Positions 11,103-22,914 of a stretch of 64,000 bases of DNA are shown in pieces (within the stretch, counting starts at the first letter, position 1; the number at the start of each line of letters is the position of its first letter). The stretch comes from Petaurus breviceps papuanus (Eukaryota; Chordata; Mammalia; Diprotodontia; Petauridae). The notes beneath the pieces were generated by a model. It did not search any database. It saw only the letters and a list, made by a program, of their open reading frames with translations, and was not told where the DNA came from. Position numbers and translations under genes: made by a program. The stretch spans positions 3,748,016 to 3,812,015 of the forward strand of contig JAMXIF010000073.1 of assembly GCA_028583685.1 (NCBI GenBank), in the 5' to 3' direction.

Positions 11103-12543
11103 AAATGTCAGATATATGGATAGGGAAAGAGTTTATGACTAAACAAGAAATAGAGAAGATCACAGGAAGTAAAATGGATAATTTTGATTACATGAAATTA
11201 ACAAAAGGTTTTGCAGCAACAAAACTAATGTAGCCAAATTAGAAGGAAAACAGGAAACTGGGGGGAAATTTTATCGCGGATTTCCCAGATAAAAGCCTCA
11301 TTTTTCAAATATATAGGGAATTAAGCCAAATTTATTTTTTTTAATTATTAAAAAAATGTCATTCCTCATTTGATAAGTGGTTGCAAAAGATATGAACAGC
11401 TTTCAGAATAAATCAAAGCTATTAATAGTCACATAAAAAGCAAAACAAAACTAACTACTGATTAAAGAAATGCAAATTAAAACAACTCTGAGATACCACC
11501 TCACACCTATCAGATTGGCTAACCTGACAGGAAAGGAAAAGGACAAATGCAGGAAGGGAATGTGGAAAAAACACGACATGAATGCATTGTTGGTGGAACT
11601 GTGAACTGGTCTAACCATTCTCATGAATAGTTTGGAACTGTCAAAAGGGCTATAAAGCTATGCATATTCTTTGACCCAACAATATCACTACCCAACAATA
11701 TACTAGGTCTATCTGAAACAGATAAAAGAAAAGGTAAAAGGACCTATTTGTACAAAAATAATTGTAGCAACTCTTTTTGTGGTGTCAGTGAATTGGAAAT
11801 TGAGGGAATGGGGGCATTCAGGGGGCGCAGTAAGAGCACTGGCCCCAGAGTCGGAATGACCTGGGATCGAATCCGGGCTCAGATACTTAGCACCACACCC
11901 AGCAATAACTGGCCGTGTAACCTTGGGCAAGTTACTTAACCCCGATTGCTTTAAAAAAAAAAAAAAAGAAATTGAGGGAATGGCAACCAGTTGGACAATG
12001 GTTAACAAGTTGTGATATATGATTGTGATGGAATACTATAGTTATGAAAGCAATGACCAAAGGGCATGGTTTCAGAAAAACCTTGGAAGACTTATATGAG
12101 CTGATGCAAAGTGAAATGCACACACCAGGAGAACATTTTAGACATCAGTAGTGGTAATCTAAAGATGATCATCTGTCAAAGACTTAGTTACTCTCCTCAA
12201 GACAATGATCCATAACAATTCCAAAGGACCTGAGATGAAAATTGCTGTTCAGCTCCAGAAGCAAAACTAATGAACTCTGAATATAGGTTGAAGCACACTC
12301 TTTAAACTTTATTTTTTTTCTTGAGTTGTGTGTGTGTGTTTTCTTTTGCAACATGTCTAATATGAAAATATGTTTTTTCATGATCACACATGTGTAATCG
12401 ATATATTGCTTGCCTTCTCAAGGGGTGGAGGAGGGAAAGAACTTGTAACTCAAAATTTTAAAAAGAGAATATTAAAAACTTCACATATAATTTGGAAATA
12501 TATGATGAAAAAATAAAATACATCCAAATAAAAAGAAGAAATC
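11103..12543 (+). mobile_element. 5'-truncated L1 (ORF2 end plus 3'UTR)
   Basis: A marsupial L1 3' portion: ATGCAAATTAAAACAACTCT, TGCATTGTTGGTGGAACTGT, GTGATGGAATACTATAGT, a G-rich GGGGTGGAGGAGGG and an A-rich end. ORF2 is interrupted. CTGGTACAA flanks it at 11094-11102 and 12544-12552, a plausible 9-bp TSD. A WSINE sits inside at 11812-11967. Confidence 0.9.
11812..11967 (+). mobile_element. WSINE1-like SINE inside L1
   Basis: GAAATTGAGGGAATGG is duplicated exactly at 11796-11811 and 11968-11983. The body reads GCGCAGTAAGAGCACTGGCC ... TTAACCCCGATTGCTTT and ends in A15. It is younger than the L1. Confidence 0.95.
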
Positions 12544-12769
12544 TCTGGTACAAGTAAAAGATGAAGAAGAGTGAGGCTAGCTAAGCTTCTAGGGCAAAAA
12601 AAAACTTGGAGATTTTAGTAGACTTCAAGTTCAGTATGAGATAGAAGTGTGACATGGCAGTCAAAAAACCTTATGAAATTTTAGATTTCATTAAGAGAGA
12701 CTTAGTTACCCAAGGGAAGTTGGTAATAGTTCCTTTTTCAGTTCTAATCAGACTACATCACCGTATCTG

Positions 12770-13420
12770 GGAAGGAGGTATATTTTAGGAAAGATATCCT
12801 TCAACATTGGTAATTCCCATCTTTTGTTATCTCCCCCCATTTTGCATGTTAGGTGGTACTTAGTGTTGTTTCAAATTTGCATTTTTCTTACACTTTTTTT
12901 TTTGCTTTTGTTTTTTGGAGGGGGGAAGGCAAGGCAGTTGGGGTTAAGTGACTTGCCCAAGGTCACACAGCTAGTACAGGTTAAGTGTCTGAGGTCAGAT
13001 TTGAACTCAGGTCCTCCTGACTCCAGGGCTGGTGATCTATTCACTGTGCTACCTAGCTGCCCCATTCTTACACTTTTAATTCAGTGATATGGAATGTGTT
13101 TTTGTTTGCTCATTTCTATTTTGCATTTCTTCTTTTGAAGAATCATTCATATCCTTTGCCTACCTATCTATTTGTAGAATGGTTCTTGGTGTTTGTGTCC
13201 TTTTCCTGTATGCTTTGGCCATCAGAATTTTATTGGTCATATTTGATACAAACTTTTCTAACACAACCTTTTCTCTTCTAATTATCTTCATTAAGTTTGT
13301 GCAGAAGCTTTAAAATTTTATTTTGTAAAGTCCTGTCTGTTATCTTTTATGATCTCTTTTATCCTTTGCTTGGCTAAGATCTCTGATCCTTTCTGTGCTC
13401 TCCCTTCACCACTCTCCCCA
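12770..13420 (-). mobile_element. L1 ORF2 3' fragment, interrupted by a SINE
   Basis: TTTTGCATTTCTTCTTTTGA, TTTGTGCAGAAGCTTTAAAA and GATACAAACTTTTCTAACAC are the reverse complement of marsupial L1 ORF2 end. Edges are approximate. Confidence 0.7.
12898..13064 (-). mobile_element. WSINE1-like SINE
   Basis: TTCTTACACTTTT is duplicated at 12885-12897 and 13065-13077. Poly(T) left end, body GGTTAAGTGACTTGCCCAAG, head GTGCTACCTAGCTGCC. Confidence 0.95.
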
Positions 13421-13479
13421 GTTGTAATTGTGAAAGGCATTTAGTCCTAGAGTGAATTTTTCATTTGAATGGACCTATG

Positions 13480-13690
13480 ATTTCATTACTATAGGGAATC
13501 TCTGTGATGAACCTCCCTCTCCCAATGCAGGTTAGGACCTGGCTCACAGTTTTATAGTAAAGAGTTACCTGAGACATCAAGTAACTTGACCAGGGTCTCA
13601 CAGCCAATAATAGCAGAGTCTGAATTTGAACCCAGGTCTCTCTGGACTTCCTATGAACTTCTAGCACTTTATCCACTATGCCAGGCTCCC
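13480..13690 (-). mobile_element. THER2/MIR-like marsupial SINE
   Basis: ATTTCATTACTATAGGGAAT, CCTCCCTCTCCCAATGCAGG, then a MIR-like GTAACTTGACCAGGGTCTCA block. The same family appears at 32870, 33470 and 62590. Family name is tentative. Confidence 0.7.
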
Positions 13691-14018
13691 TCTCTCAGCA
13701 TAGATTTTCAGTGTTCTTCATAATGTCATTAAAAGACATGGCTTCATAGACAGCAAATTTTTATGAACAATTACCAAATAACAGTTGACTAAGTTCCCTG
13801 TTTGGATACAAGAAAATTCTAGCCTAACATAATTCAAGCAGTTGTTACAAAATAGTTTTTAACTGAAAATTACCTTTAATAAAGATCTAAAGAAATTAGG
13901 GAAAGAAATGTATTTTAAATTTCATATTACTTATAGTCTCATTCTTTTCCCCCCCTAAAGAAAACTGTACATCAAACTAATTGAACTAAAACTTTTTTTC
14001 TTAGAAATAGAGAACATT

Positions 14019-14186
14019 AGGGGCAGCCAGGTGTCCCAGTGAGTAAGAGCACCAGCTCCAGAGTCGGGATGACCTGGTATCGAATCTGGGCTCTGATACT
14101 TAGCACCATACCTAGAAATAACTAACTGGCTATGTAACCTTGAGAAAGTTACCTAACCCCAATTGCTTTAAAAAAACATCCCTAAA
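14019..14186 (+). mobile_element. WSINE1-like SINE
   Basis: TAGAAATAGAGAACATT is duplicated at 14002-14018 and 14187-14203. Body starts AGGGGCAGCCAGGTGTCCCA and ends CCAATTGCTTTAAAAAAAC. Confidence 0.95.
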
Positions 14187-14203
14187 TAGAAATAGAGAAC
14201 ATT

Positions 14204-14898
14204 TTCTTATATGTGTTTCAGCTAATTTTTTTTCTGAAAAATTTCATATGAATTATACTCTTTGGTTAATTATAGTTTTCAGTTTCAGTGACCTTGTGAC
14301 TGACAATATTTGTCTTGTTGCTTGATGCTATTGTTTTTCACAGAAGTGTGTGCTTTCCTCTGCTATGTTTAGACTGTATTCTCTAATTATGACCTAAATT
14401 GAAATGATAATTTTTAGCAGAAAGTTTATGTATGCTAACAACCTCAAATTAAATATAACCTTTGGGCATATTTTCTTTAAATCTAAAAAAAAAATTTTGA
14501 TTTTCACTATATGAATTTCAACAAGCTTTTATATAAAATCACTGGTGAAATAGATTGGCAAACTGCCATGGTGCCACTTCTTTCAGGAAAAAAAAAACAT
14601 TTCAAGATGCCCTTTTAAAAATGTACTCCCCAGACGGCTGCTAGTAACCCTTAAGTTGACTCACTAGAAACAAAAACATTGTATTGACATTACTTTCTGG
14701 GTTCAAATTTTATGTTCTGTTCTACTCACAATTTTAGTTTTTATTTATTTTCAATTTTAAAAATCTAATATGAATTTATTAAGTTCCCATATTGACATAA
14801 TTTTACAGTATCACAATGGAGGATAGAGAGATGGACTTGCAAACGGGCAAAAATTTATAAGCATGCATTGGCAAAGTGAAATACTTGCCATTTCCTTG
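14204..14898. other. Intronic sequence, no recognised feature
   Basis: AT-rich unique sequence. Nothing supported. Confidence 0.45.
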
Positions 14899-15430
14899 AG
14901 GCAGTTAGGTAATTCAGTGAATAGAGTGCTGAGCTTGTGTCAGGAAGTTGTTCATTTGTGTCCAAGTATTTGTGATCCCATTTGGAATTTTCTTGTCAGA
15001 GATGCTGGAGTGATTTGCCATTTCCTTCTCGAGCTCCTTTTTTCAGATGGGGAAACTGAAGCAAAAAGAGGTAATTGACTTACCCAGGGTCACACAGCTC
15101 TGGGAAGTGTCTGATGCCAGATTTGAACACAGGAAGATGAATCTTCCAGACGCCAGGCCCAGCGGTTTATCCACTGTCCCACCTAGATGCCTCAAGGATG
15201 TCAGAAAGACCTGAGTTCAAATCTTGCCTCAGACATTTACTAGCTTTGTCACTCTGGGCAAATTACTTAACCTCCATTTGCCTCAGTTTCATCAGCTATA
15301 AAATGGGATAATAATAACTCCTTTCTCACAGGGTGGTTGAGGATCAAATGAAATAATAATGCTAAAAGGTGCACAATGCTTACACCTGGCATAGTAATAG
15401 TAGGTTCTATATAAATGCTTACTCCCTTCC
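14899..15430 (+). mobile_element. MIR/THER1-type SINE split by a MAR1 insertion
   Basis: The head (GAGGCAGTTAGGTAATTCAG ... TGTCAGGAAG) stops at 14947. The body resumes near 15199 (TGTCAGAAAGACCTGAGTTC) and runs to TATATAAATGCTTACTCCC. Confidence 0.88.
14948..15198 (-). mobile_element. MAR1-type SINE nested in MIR
   Basis: Full MAR1 in reverse from TTGTTCATTTGTGTCCAAGT to CCACTGTCCCACCTAGATGC. The host SINE supplies a TSD, TGTCAGGAAG/TGTCAGAAAG. Confidence 0.9.
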
Positions 15431-16147
15431 TTTCCTCGAGAATAGGCCTCGCTAGTAAAATCTGTCAGCAGGCAAGTGAACATTTTAGTTTAAATCCAAG
15501 AAACAGCTCATTTCATTAATATTCTCCTCTATTGTCCCGACAGCTGACAATAGCCTCACAACCCGAAGGTTGCACCAGGTTGAGAACACCAAGGGAGGGG
15601 AATAACGATCCAGCAGTGAATGAAAACTCTTGGCCAGGACCTGGTGACCCTTTTAGAGGGCTATCATTTCTTTGTTAACATTTAGCAGAATGGTCTGAAA
15701 TGGCTCTGTCAAGAATTTTTTTTCATATCTAACACTTAAAAATGCTTCCATTGTTGGATCATTATTTTTCCTGAATGTTGTCTCTGGAGCTATTGCTGCG
15801 CACTGTTGGACAAGCAAGACCACCATTTGAAAATGTTCTTTTAAAAAATCCAATAGGCTCTTTCATCTGAATCGGCTCTTACTTGTTTTTTAAAGGGATA
15901 TTTGATTAAATTGTTATTGGAATAATTCTTTTTCCCTGACTGGAATGTAACTAGATACTTCAGTGTTAACACTTTGCATTACAGTTATGATGGTAATGAA
16001 TTAATTGATCTTGACTGAAAATATTTACTCAAGCATAGTGAATGCAATGTAGAATATAATCTTCGTTTGGTTAGCAAAGACTTTTTGTCAGATTCCATTG
16101 TCTTTACTGGACTTCTTTGTATTTCTGAAATATCTGCAAATCTGTGG
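15431..16147. other. Intronic sequence, no recognised feature
   Basis: Unique sequence. Short open frames here have no recognisable domain. Confidence 0.45.
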
Positions 16148-16938
16148 TCCTGTCATTTTCCGTATGTCTGACTCTTCACAACTCCATTTTGGGTTTTCTT
16201 GGCAAAGCCACCTAAGTTGTTTGCCATTTCCTTCTCCAGCTAATTTAACAATGGGGAAACTGAGGCAAAGAATGTTAAGTAATGTTAGCAGACAATCACA
16301 ACATCATGAAACTTTCCTGAAAACTAGTTTTCTTACAAGAGAAATGAACAAATTCAAAGAGTTCACAGTCCATACAGAAGTTTGCATTTTTATTAACAGA
16401 AAGACAAAGGAAGGAGAAGATACCAAAAATCTTCTAAAAGGGCATGGTATGGGAAGGGGAAAGGTGTGGTAAAGGTGGAAAAAATGACCAAACCCCTCCT
16501 GAAAAGGAGGGACAAGGCAATGGCAAAAGCCACACTATTTTTTTTTCCCTTGGCAACTGCTAGACTATGAAGATATCTACAAGGGAACCAGCTACACAAG
16601 CAGTTTCTCGACCTAGTGCAGACTGACTGGCATCTGCCTTGACTCTCAGGGATACACAGGGAGTCCAGCTTGGGGTAAAAACAACACATCATGTCATTTT
16701 TGGGGTGGGCGGACTTTTTTCTTGCCACATTCAGGGTCTCCTGCATGCTCTGGATCCAGTTTTCCTGGAAAATATGGCGACTCAAAAAAGACAAGTTTAG
16801 GGGATTCCTTAATAGTTCTTAACAGTGACTTGCCCAAGGTCACACAGCTAGTAAGTATCTGAGGCCAGATTTGAACTCAGGAAGATGAGTCTCTCTGACT
16901 CCAGGTCCAGCACTCTCTCCACTGTACCACCTTCTAGT
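16148..16938 (-). mobile_element. MAR1-type SINE split by an LTR insertion
   Basis: The RTE-like half (TATGTCTGACTCTTCACAAC to GGCAAAGAATGTTAAGTAA) ends at 16282. The other half resumes at 16825 (GTGACTTGCCCAAGGTCACA to CTCTCCACTGTACCACC). Confidence 0.9.
16283..16824 (-). mobile_element. Solo LTR fossil inserted in MAR1
   Basis: 542 bp with ends TGTTAG...CTTAACA, i.e. a TG...CA terminal inverted pair. 4-bp flanks are GTAA/GTGA (16279-16282, 16825-16828). AATAAA lies on the minus strand near 16389. No internal region is present. It postdates the MAR1 copy and is a different family from the LTR at 691. The 133-codon open frame across it has no recognisable domain. Confidence 0.75.
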
Positions 16939-17394
16939 GGCAGCTATTTTTCAGTAGAGTATTTTGTACCCAGGGTCCCTTAGAATACCATATAGTTATT
17001 TAAAATAAGGACTATACACGACATATTTTCATGTAGGTTTTCTCAATAGATTACTAACCTCTTTCCCTTTATATTACAAATGCTGAAAGTGTGTGTGTTG
17101 ATTGGAGTGGGGGAGGAGAAACCCATTCCCTGAATTTTACTCTAATCTTTTCTTCTTATATGTCCTTCACACAAAAATATGTGGTTAAATATCTTGGGAT
17201 CTCTGCTTTAAAGCTGGAATTTGGGGGTGAGGTATTTAGGGAGGGGTATAGGAAATCAGTATCAAGATATTTTAATGCTTCTGGAATTTGTGATTTCATC
17301 TATATAGACACTTGAACCAGCACAGATTGTAAAACCTCCCTTACTATGTAGCTTAATCAGTAAATTCCTTTGACCAAAAAAGATTTATCCCCTG
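16939..17394. other. Intronic sequence, no recognised feature
   Basis: Unique AT-rich sequence. Nothing supported. Confidence 0.45.
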
Positions 17395-17478
17395 ATAACT
17401 TCCTTTAAGTCCCAATTAAAATCCCACCTTCTATGAGAAACCTTCCTCCACCTCTCCTAAAGCTAGTGCCTTCCCTCT

Positions 17479-18231
17479 GTGAAGGAGTCAGGGGAGTGAA
17501 TGACATTTCCATGGGAGAGAAGGTAGAGAGAGCTAAGAGATCCAAACAAACAGTCTTGGAATAGCACCCAACCTTGAATCCCTAGGGACAGGGAAGAATG
17601 GATATATGGTGTCTTAGCAGCTGAGGGAGAGGACAATATCTCCAATGGGCTGTTTCACATCAGCTCTACTAGGAAGGGGACTAAAATTAGCAACTGTTGG
17701 TTTCTTCTAGCCAGAAACTGCAGTTCTTCCCCTCCCAGGTTGATTCTTGGGTGAAGGCAAATTAGATCATCTTCAGCCTTGATTCTTACCTATCCTTTAA
17801 TTATTGAATTGGGTGTTGCCTCTGACAAAGTGAGACCTGGCAAAGACCTTTGCTTAAAAAGGCCATGGTCTCCCACTCTACTGGGGGCCATTGCCAGTTT
17901 TCTTGATCTATGTCTTGCCACTGGAGTCCCAAAAACTCTAGAAGAGAGAGTGAGGCTGATGACTTTGTACAGCTCTGTGTCACTTAAATCCAATTCACCT
18001 GCAAGTCAAGACATCCTCCTTCTGATGTCAGTCCTCTTTGAGAAAGAAAGATGAGGAGTGACTAGGTGGAGCAGTGAATAGAGCACCGGTCCTGGAGTCA
18101 GGAGGACCTGAGTTTAAATCCATCCTCAGAAAGTTGACACTTACTAGCTGAGTGACCTTAGGCAAGTCACTTAACCCCAATTGCCTTGCCTTTCTCCCTC
18201 CAAAAAGAAAAAAGAGAAAGAATGATGAACA
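17479..18231 (+). mobile_element. Unclassified ACAAC-tailed marsupial retroposon
   Basis: Sits inside L2 and ends AACAACAACATTT after 18228. Landmarks are GGCCATGGTCTCCCACTCTA, AGAGAGAGTGAGGCTGATGA and GTCAGTCCTCTTTGAGAAAG. The reverse complement of the same family occurs at 57395-57659. A WSINE (18055-18213) interrupts it. Class unknown. Confidence 0.6.
18055..18213 (+). mobile_element. WSINE1-like SINE
   Basis: TSD GAGAAAGAAAGATGA/GAGAAAGAATGATGA at 18040-18054 and 18214-18228. Body GCAGTGAATAGAGCACCGGT ... ACCCCAATTGCCTTGCC. Confidence 0.92.
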
Positions 18232-18429
18232 ACAACATTTATCATATATATAGCTGGCTTTGTATATATCTGTCTCCCTCATTAGATTGTAAGCTCCTTG
18301 AGTTCAGCTACTGTCTTTTGTCACTTTTTGTATCTCCAGCATTTAGCACAGGGCCTGGCACACAACAGGCACTATGATTGGTTAGCCTTTTGATCATGAG
18401 CTTATCTAAATTTATCTAGATTGGCCCTT

Positions 18430-19735
18430 GGATGACTATAGCCCTTCTCTGATCAGACATTCACAAGTCTCCCTCATCTTTCAAAAAGAATTCCTATCCT
18501 AGATCCTCCCATTCCTTCAGACTCTCACAATGCATTTCTTTCCCTTTCTCATCCAGACTCCTAGAAAAAAAGCTATCTACATTCATTGCCTCCCTCAGCC
18601 CTTTGCAGTCTGATTTGTGACCTCATCATTCAAACGGAGTCTCCTCACTCCAATGATAGCAGTAGTCTCTTATCTGCCATATTGGATGTGCCATAGAAGT
18701 CTTCATCCTTCTTGACCTCTGCTGCATTTGAAGCTGTTGACCCACCTCTCCTTCTGGAAATGCTCTCCGTTAAGATTTCTTCCAATACCACTTTCTCCTG
18801 GTTTTTCTATCTAGTCATTCTTTCTCAGTCTCCTTTGCTAGCTTAGGTATTTACCAGAGCTCAGTCCTAGGCCCTCATCTCTCAGTACCTTCTTTATTGG
18901 TGACTTTGTTAACTCTTATGACTTGACTTTGTTCTGCTTTCTTTGTATATGGCTCCTAGATCTGCAGTATGCATGCAGTCTCATAATCAGTCTTAGCTCT
19001 CCTTTACATATCAGTGCTGCATCTCCAAGCTCTCAGACCCCTCGCTCTTCCTTACCCTGGGTATCTAGCCTAGTTGTTAAATCTTGCCTTTTCTACCCTT
19101 ACACTTTCTCATAGCTGATCTTTTGTCTCTACTAGTATAGCCATCACCTTAATTCAGGCCTTCTTGTCTCCATTACTACAACATCAGCCAAATTGGTCCC
19201 CTTGTCTCAAGATTCTCTTTGCTCTAGTCTATTCTATATGCAGCCACCAAAGTGAGCACAGATCTAATGATCTTGCTCTCCTGTTCAGTGAACTCTGGTG
19301 GCTTCTGTTGCCCCCAGGACAAAATAGAAACTTCTGTTTAGCCTTTAAAGTACTTCCTGACTTGGGCCCAACCTATTTTCCTATCCTTATTTTAATCCCT
19401 CCTTCCTCTCTGCAATTCTTGCAAACTACCCTTCTGTCTTCCTCACGTGACTCTCCATGTTCTGTCTCAGAGCCATTGTAAGGCTGTCCCACATGGAGGA
19501 CGTTTCTTCATTTTAAGGTGAAACCCAGGCATCTTCCTCATGAAAACTTTGCTAATTCCCCCCAGCTACTTTGCATTTAACTATTTGCTGTGTGTGTACA
19601 AATTCTGTGCTGTATATATTTTTATATGTACTCCTATTGGTGGTGATTATTTTATTCTTTATATTTCTGTCTCCAGTACCTAGCATATAGTACATGCTTA
19701 ATAATAAACCTTGTCGATTGATTGATAATTTAAAT
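18430..19735 (+). mobile_element. Long L2 LINE copy (ORF2 end to 3' tail)
   Basis: About 1.3 kb of continuous L2-like sequence. It has the pyrimidine-rich ORF2 end (AACATCAGCCAAATTGGTCC, AACTCTGGTGGCTTCTGTTG), the 3'UTR (TTCTGTCTCCAGTACCTAGC) and a (TGAT)n tail GATTGATTGATAAT. Open frames within are broken remnants. Confidence 0.82.
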
Positions 19736-22700
19736 ATCACTACTTTTAGCTTTTCTGTTTAAATATTATTTTAAGCCTTTCCATCTTAGGAACACCTATG
19801 AAAGTATTTTTTCCAGTGGCCTAACTGTTGAAAATCAAGTCACCCTCATGCCAGGATAAGGGTGTCAGTTGGGCTTTAGTGGAAATATAGAAAAATTAGA
19901 ATGGAATCAAACTATCATATAAAGTTATTGGGGGGGAGGCGTTGGCAGAGAGTGGGAAAAGGTCAAATTTATCCATTAAACTAGTTAGTGTCAGAATAAC
20001 TACTGGAATACCACCCAATATCTCATTGATTCTGATTTTTTCTTTCTTTTTCTTTTAAATAGATTTTGTGCTGCTATTTTACCACATAATACAAATATTC
20101 TGGGTCAGAATCATCTGTGAAATTTCTGCTAGAGTTTGAAGATAGTTCTACAGTTTTGTAACTTGTGAAACATCTTCTGACAGTAATTTTATTAAGGAGT
20201 AGTACCTCGTTTTATCAGTCACGTCTTGTAACTGTGCCAAAGGTAAGACACATTATGCTTTAAAAGCTTTGCTTTTCTACTCTTTCTGTGTAGGGTTTAA
20301 ACTATAAATATGTTATAATTCAGGTTCCTAGCTGCAGAGTTAATTCAAGTTTAACTTTTCAAAAGGCCAGGTTTAAGATGGAATTATTTTTCTTGTTCTA
20401 TTTAATTGTTTCTTTGCGTATCTTAAAGTAGGTGAAATGATAGGAGTTGTCTTCTTTTTCATATTGAATACTGGTAAGCTTTAATTTCTTTTCTATTTAA
20501 ATGATAACTTGTTATTTCAATGTACTTCTTTTATGCAGTAGGAACAGTGTATTGGTCATATCCTCCCCCTCCTTGGTCCATTAAGACTACTACATTCAAC
20601 AATATTTATGTTGTAAATTGAGTGTGGCCCATGGCTTCTGGAGGTGATAGAGCATATTTGTTATAATAAATATTGTGAGTAGCATCTTCCTCTAACAAAA
20701 GGATTTATTAGCCTCAGCAAATGACTGACACTTCTTATTTTCTGCAGCCAGTAGTAAACACCAGTGATTACTATATCAAGTTATACTAGATAAGATTCCT
20801 ATTTAGGGAAGACAGAAGAGTGTGGGTAGCCCTAGGAATGAACTGTAGAGAGAGGTATTAATTGTAGAGAGATTTGACCTGTATTTTCAGAATTCCTCTT
20901 TTGTAGACTGAAGAAACTGCCTTGTCTTAAGTTTTATCTTGGTATTCGTAAAAATATTTCATGAACACTTTTTTTTAGGCTAAAAGTATTGACTTGTTAA
21001 GGTTCTACAGTTGGATTTTCATCATTAGTAGCTGGCGCCTGAATTTGGTGAAAATTCATTGGATTGTTGAACATTTGTATTGGAATGTTAGAAATTCCAC
21101 AATGGTCAGACCAGTGACGATTTCTGTAATCAATCTTTCTTTGACAGGGATACCAATTAATATTTTGTGGGAAGGTATATTTATTCCTAGCTTCTTTTAA
21201 TAACCCATTACGAATCTATCTCCAGTGAATTTCTGTGAACCCATCTTCAGCTAGTTATTATTCTTATACCATTTCATCTAGTTAATATTTTTATGCTATT
21301 ACCCTTTTGGGGAGGGGAGGTGTCATAAGTTATATACATTTTCCACCTGAGTGTGAAGTGCCATTTAAACTTCCTGATATTTAGTGAAGAATTCCCTTCC
21401 TATTCTCTGTTTCCTTGGATGAACTTGTATCTTTTACTTCTTTGAATTTCTTATCTCTAAGTTGAAAAGCATAATGTTTTTTGTATGTCTTTTTGGAAGT
21501 CCCTCTGTTCCTTTAAGCATTTTAATTTTCCTTTGTCCAGATTTTCTCAAACTCCATTCAGTCTTTATTCCGGTGTGTAAAAACCGGAGATGCACATGCC
21601 ATCACAGATTTTATACAAGGGTAGAAACTGTTGCGATTGTTTATTTGTTTTGTTTTTTACTTTCCCCATTGGTATTATTTGTGATGATACCTTTTTTGAC
21701 AGTGTTAGCACATTCTGCCATTATTTTCAGGCTCTATATTAACTGCTATGCTAAGTTAGCACATTCTTCCTGATATCTTTCTTCCATCCTCCCTTGTTCC
21801 TAAGCTAACCTAATTTCCTATGGCACTTTGAATGTCTCCTTTATCCCCATCATTTCCTACCTTGTATTACCCTCACTACAATGTAAACTCTTGAATTTTG
21901 TCATTTCATCTTTTTGTCCTGTTGCCACATAGGCCAGGCTCTTTTGGGGACTGATGGAATACTTCATACTAAGGGAGGCTCTGTTTATTGAGCTCTACTC
22001 TTTAATAACTAGTGTCACCAGGGATATAGCCTGACAGCAAACAAAGGCCATCTTAGTGGCCTTTTTGCCAATTCTAACTCTCAATTTTGTCTCGGTTCTC
22101 CAGTGAAATCAGAGGACCCCCCTTCCTCCCCAATTGAAAAAATCATCTACAAACTATAAACTACAGTTGAAATATTAGTAATATGTAGAAAGATTGTATA
22201 ACTTTTAATTATTATCTATAAGCAGTTATTTATTATTATTATTTAGTTATCTTATAATTTTATTGGTACCCTTTGTTTTGCAGCATAATTATTTCTATAT
22301 GATATTCTCCTTTCTTCACTCCCATATCATAATTGTAAGGACTTACTACATAGTAATATTATAATATCTGCATGGAGTATACTATTAGTTATTTAGAATT
22401 ATACTTTCATGATATGAATAATGTTTCACTGGACAAATATTAGATCCTGGGGATAAAGTGATACTAATATGTATTTCAAGAGAGATTATGTATCAGATGG
22501 CTTGAATTTTGTGGGCTGAGTAAAGTAAATTAGACTTTTATTTCATAAATATCATTTCAGTTTTCTCCATAATTTAGTTACCATCATGTCATACTTTCCC
22601 ATTCTAGTCTGGAAATGAGCTTTTGATTAATTTAATTAATTAATGAATTATTTTTAATTTTTTAAATTTAATTTATATATTATTATTAATAAAATTTAAA

Positions 22701-22914
22701 AATTTAAATAATAAAAATGAATAAATTAATTAATGAAATATTATCCCACCGAGGAGGGAAAAGGAAAATTAAACATTATTTATATAACCCTTTCATTTGC
22801 AAAATGCTTTACAGTCATATTTCTGTCGGTAAAGAGAACCAGTTTGCCTCTTAATAATCAATTAATAAGCATTTATTATGCACCCACCATAAGCATCATG
22901 TTAACCTCAGTTAG
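19736..22914. other. Mostly unique intronic block
   Basis: The longest repeat-poor stretch of the upstream intron. It holds the candidate exon at 20063-20242, an L2-like end near 21780-21960 and an extreme AT-rich patch at 22620-22740 (AATTAATTAATGAATTA repeats). Otherwise nothing is recognised. Confidence 0.5.
20063..20242 (+). other. Candidate non-coding 5' exon (possibly NCK2 5'UTR)
   Basis: A long pyrimidine tract (20028-20058) leads to AAATAG, and the segment ends AAAG|GTAAGA at 20242/20243. Both are strong splice signals facing the NCK2 direction. The 180 bases contain no ATG, which suits a 5'UTR exon, and no repeat is recognised in it. It lies about 27.6 kb before the first coding exon. 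NCK2 is known to use non-coding first exons in other mammals. Assignment to NCK2 is inference; chance splice-like pairs also occur in introns. Confidence 0.33.

Larger units (their letters stand above)
17395..18385 (+). mobile_element. L2 LINE 3' end, interrupted
   Basis: L2 text AAGTCCCAATTAAAATCCCA to CTAGTGCCTTCCCTCTGT (to 17478) resumes at about 18232 with TAGATTGTAAGCTCCTTGAG, ATTTAGCACAGGGCCTGGCA. The material between is a later insertion. Confidence 0.85.

Noticed and set aside
16393-16794. 133-codon open frame on the minus strand
   Set aside because: It lies within the solo LTR and shows no recognisable domain; no evidence of a host gene.
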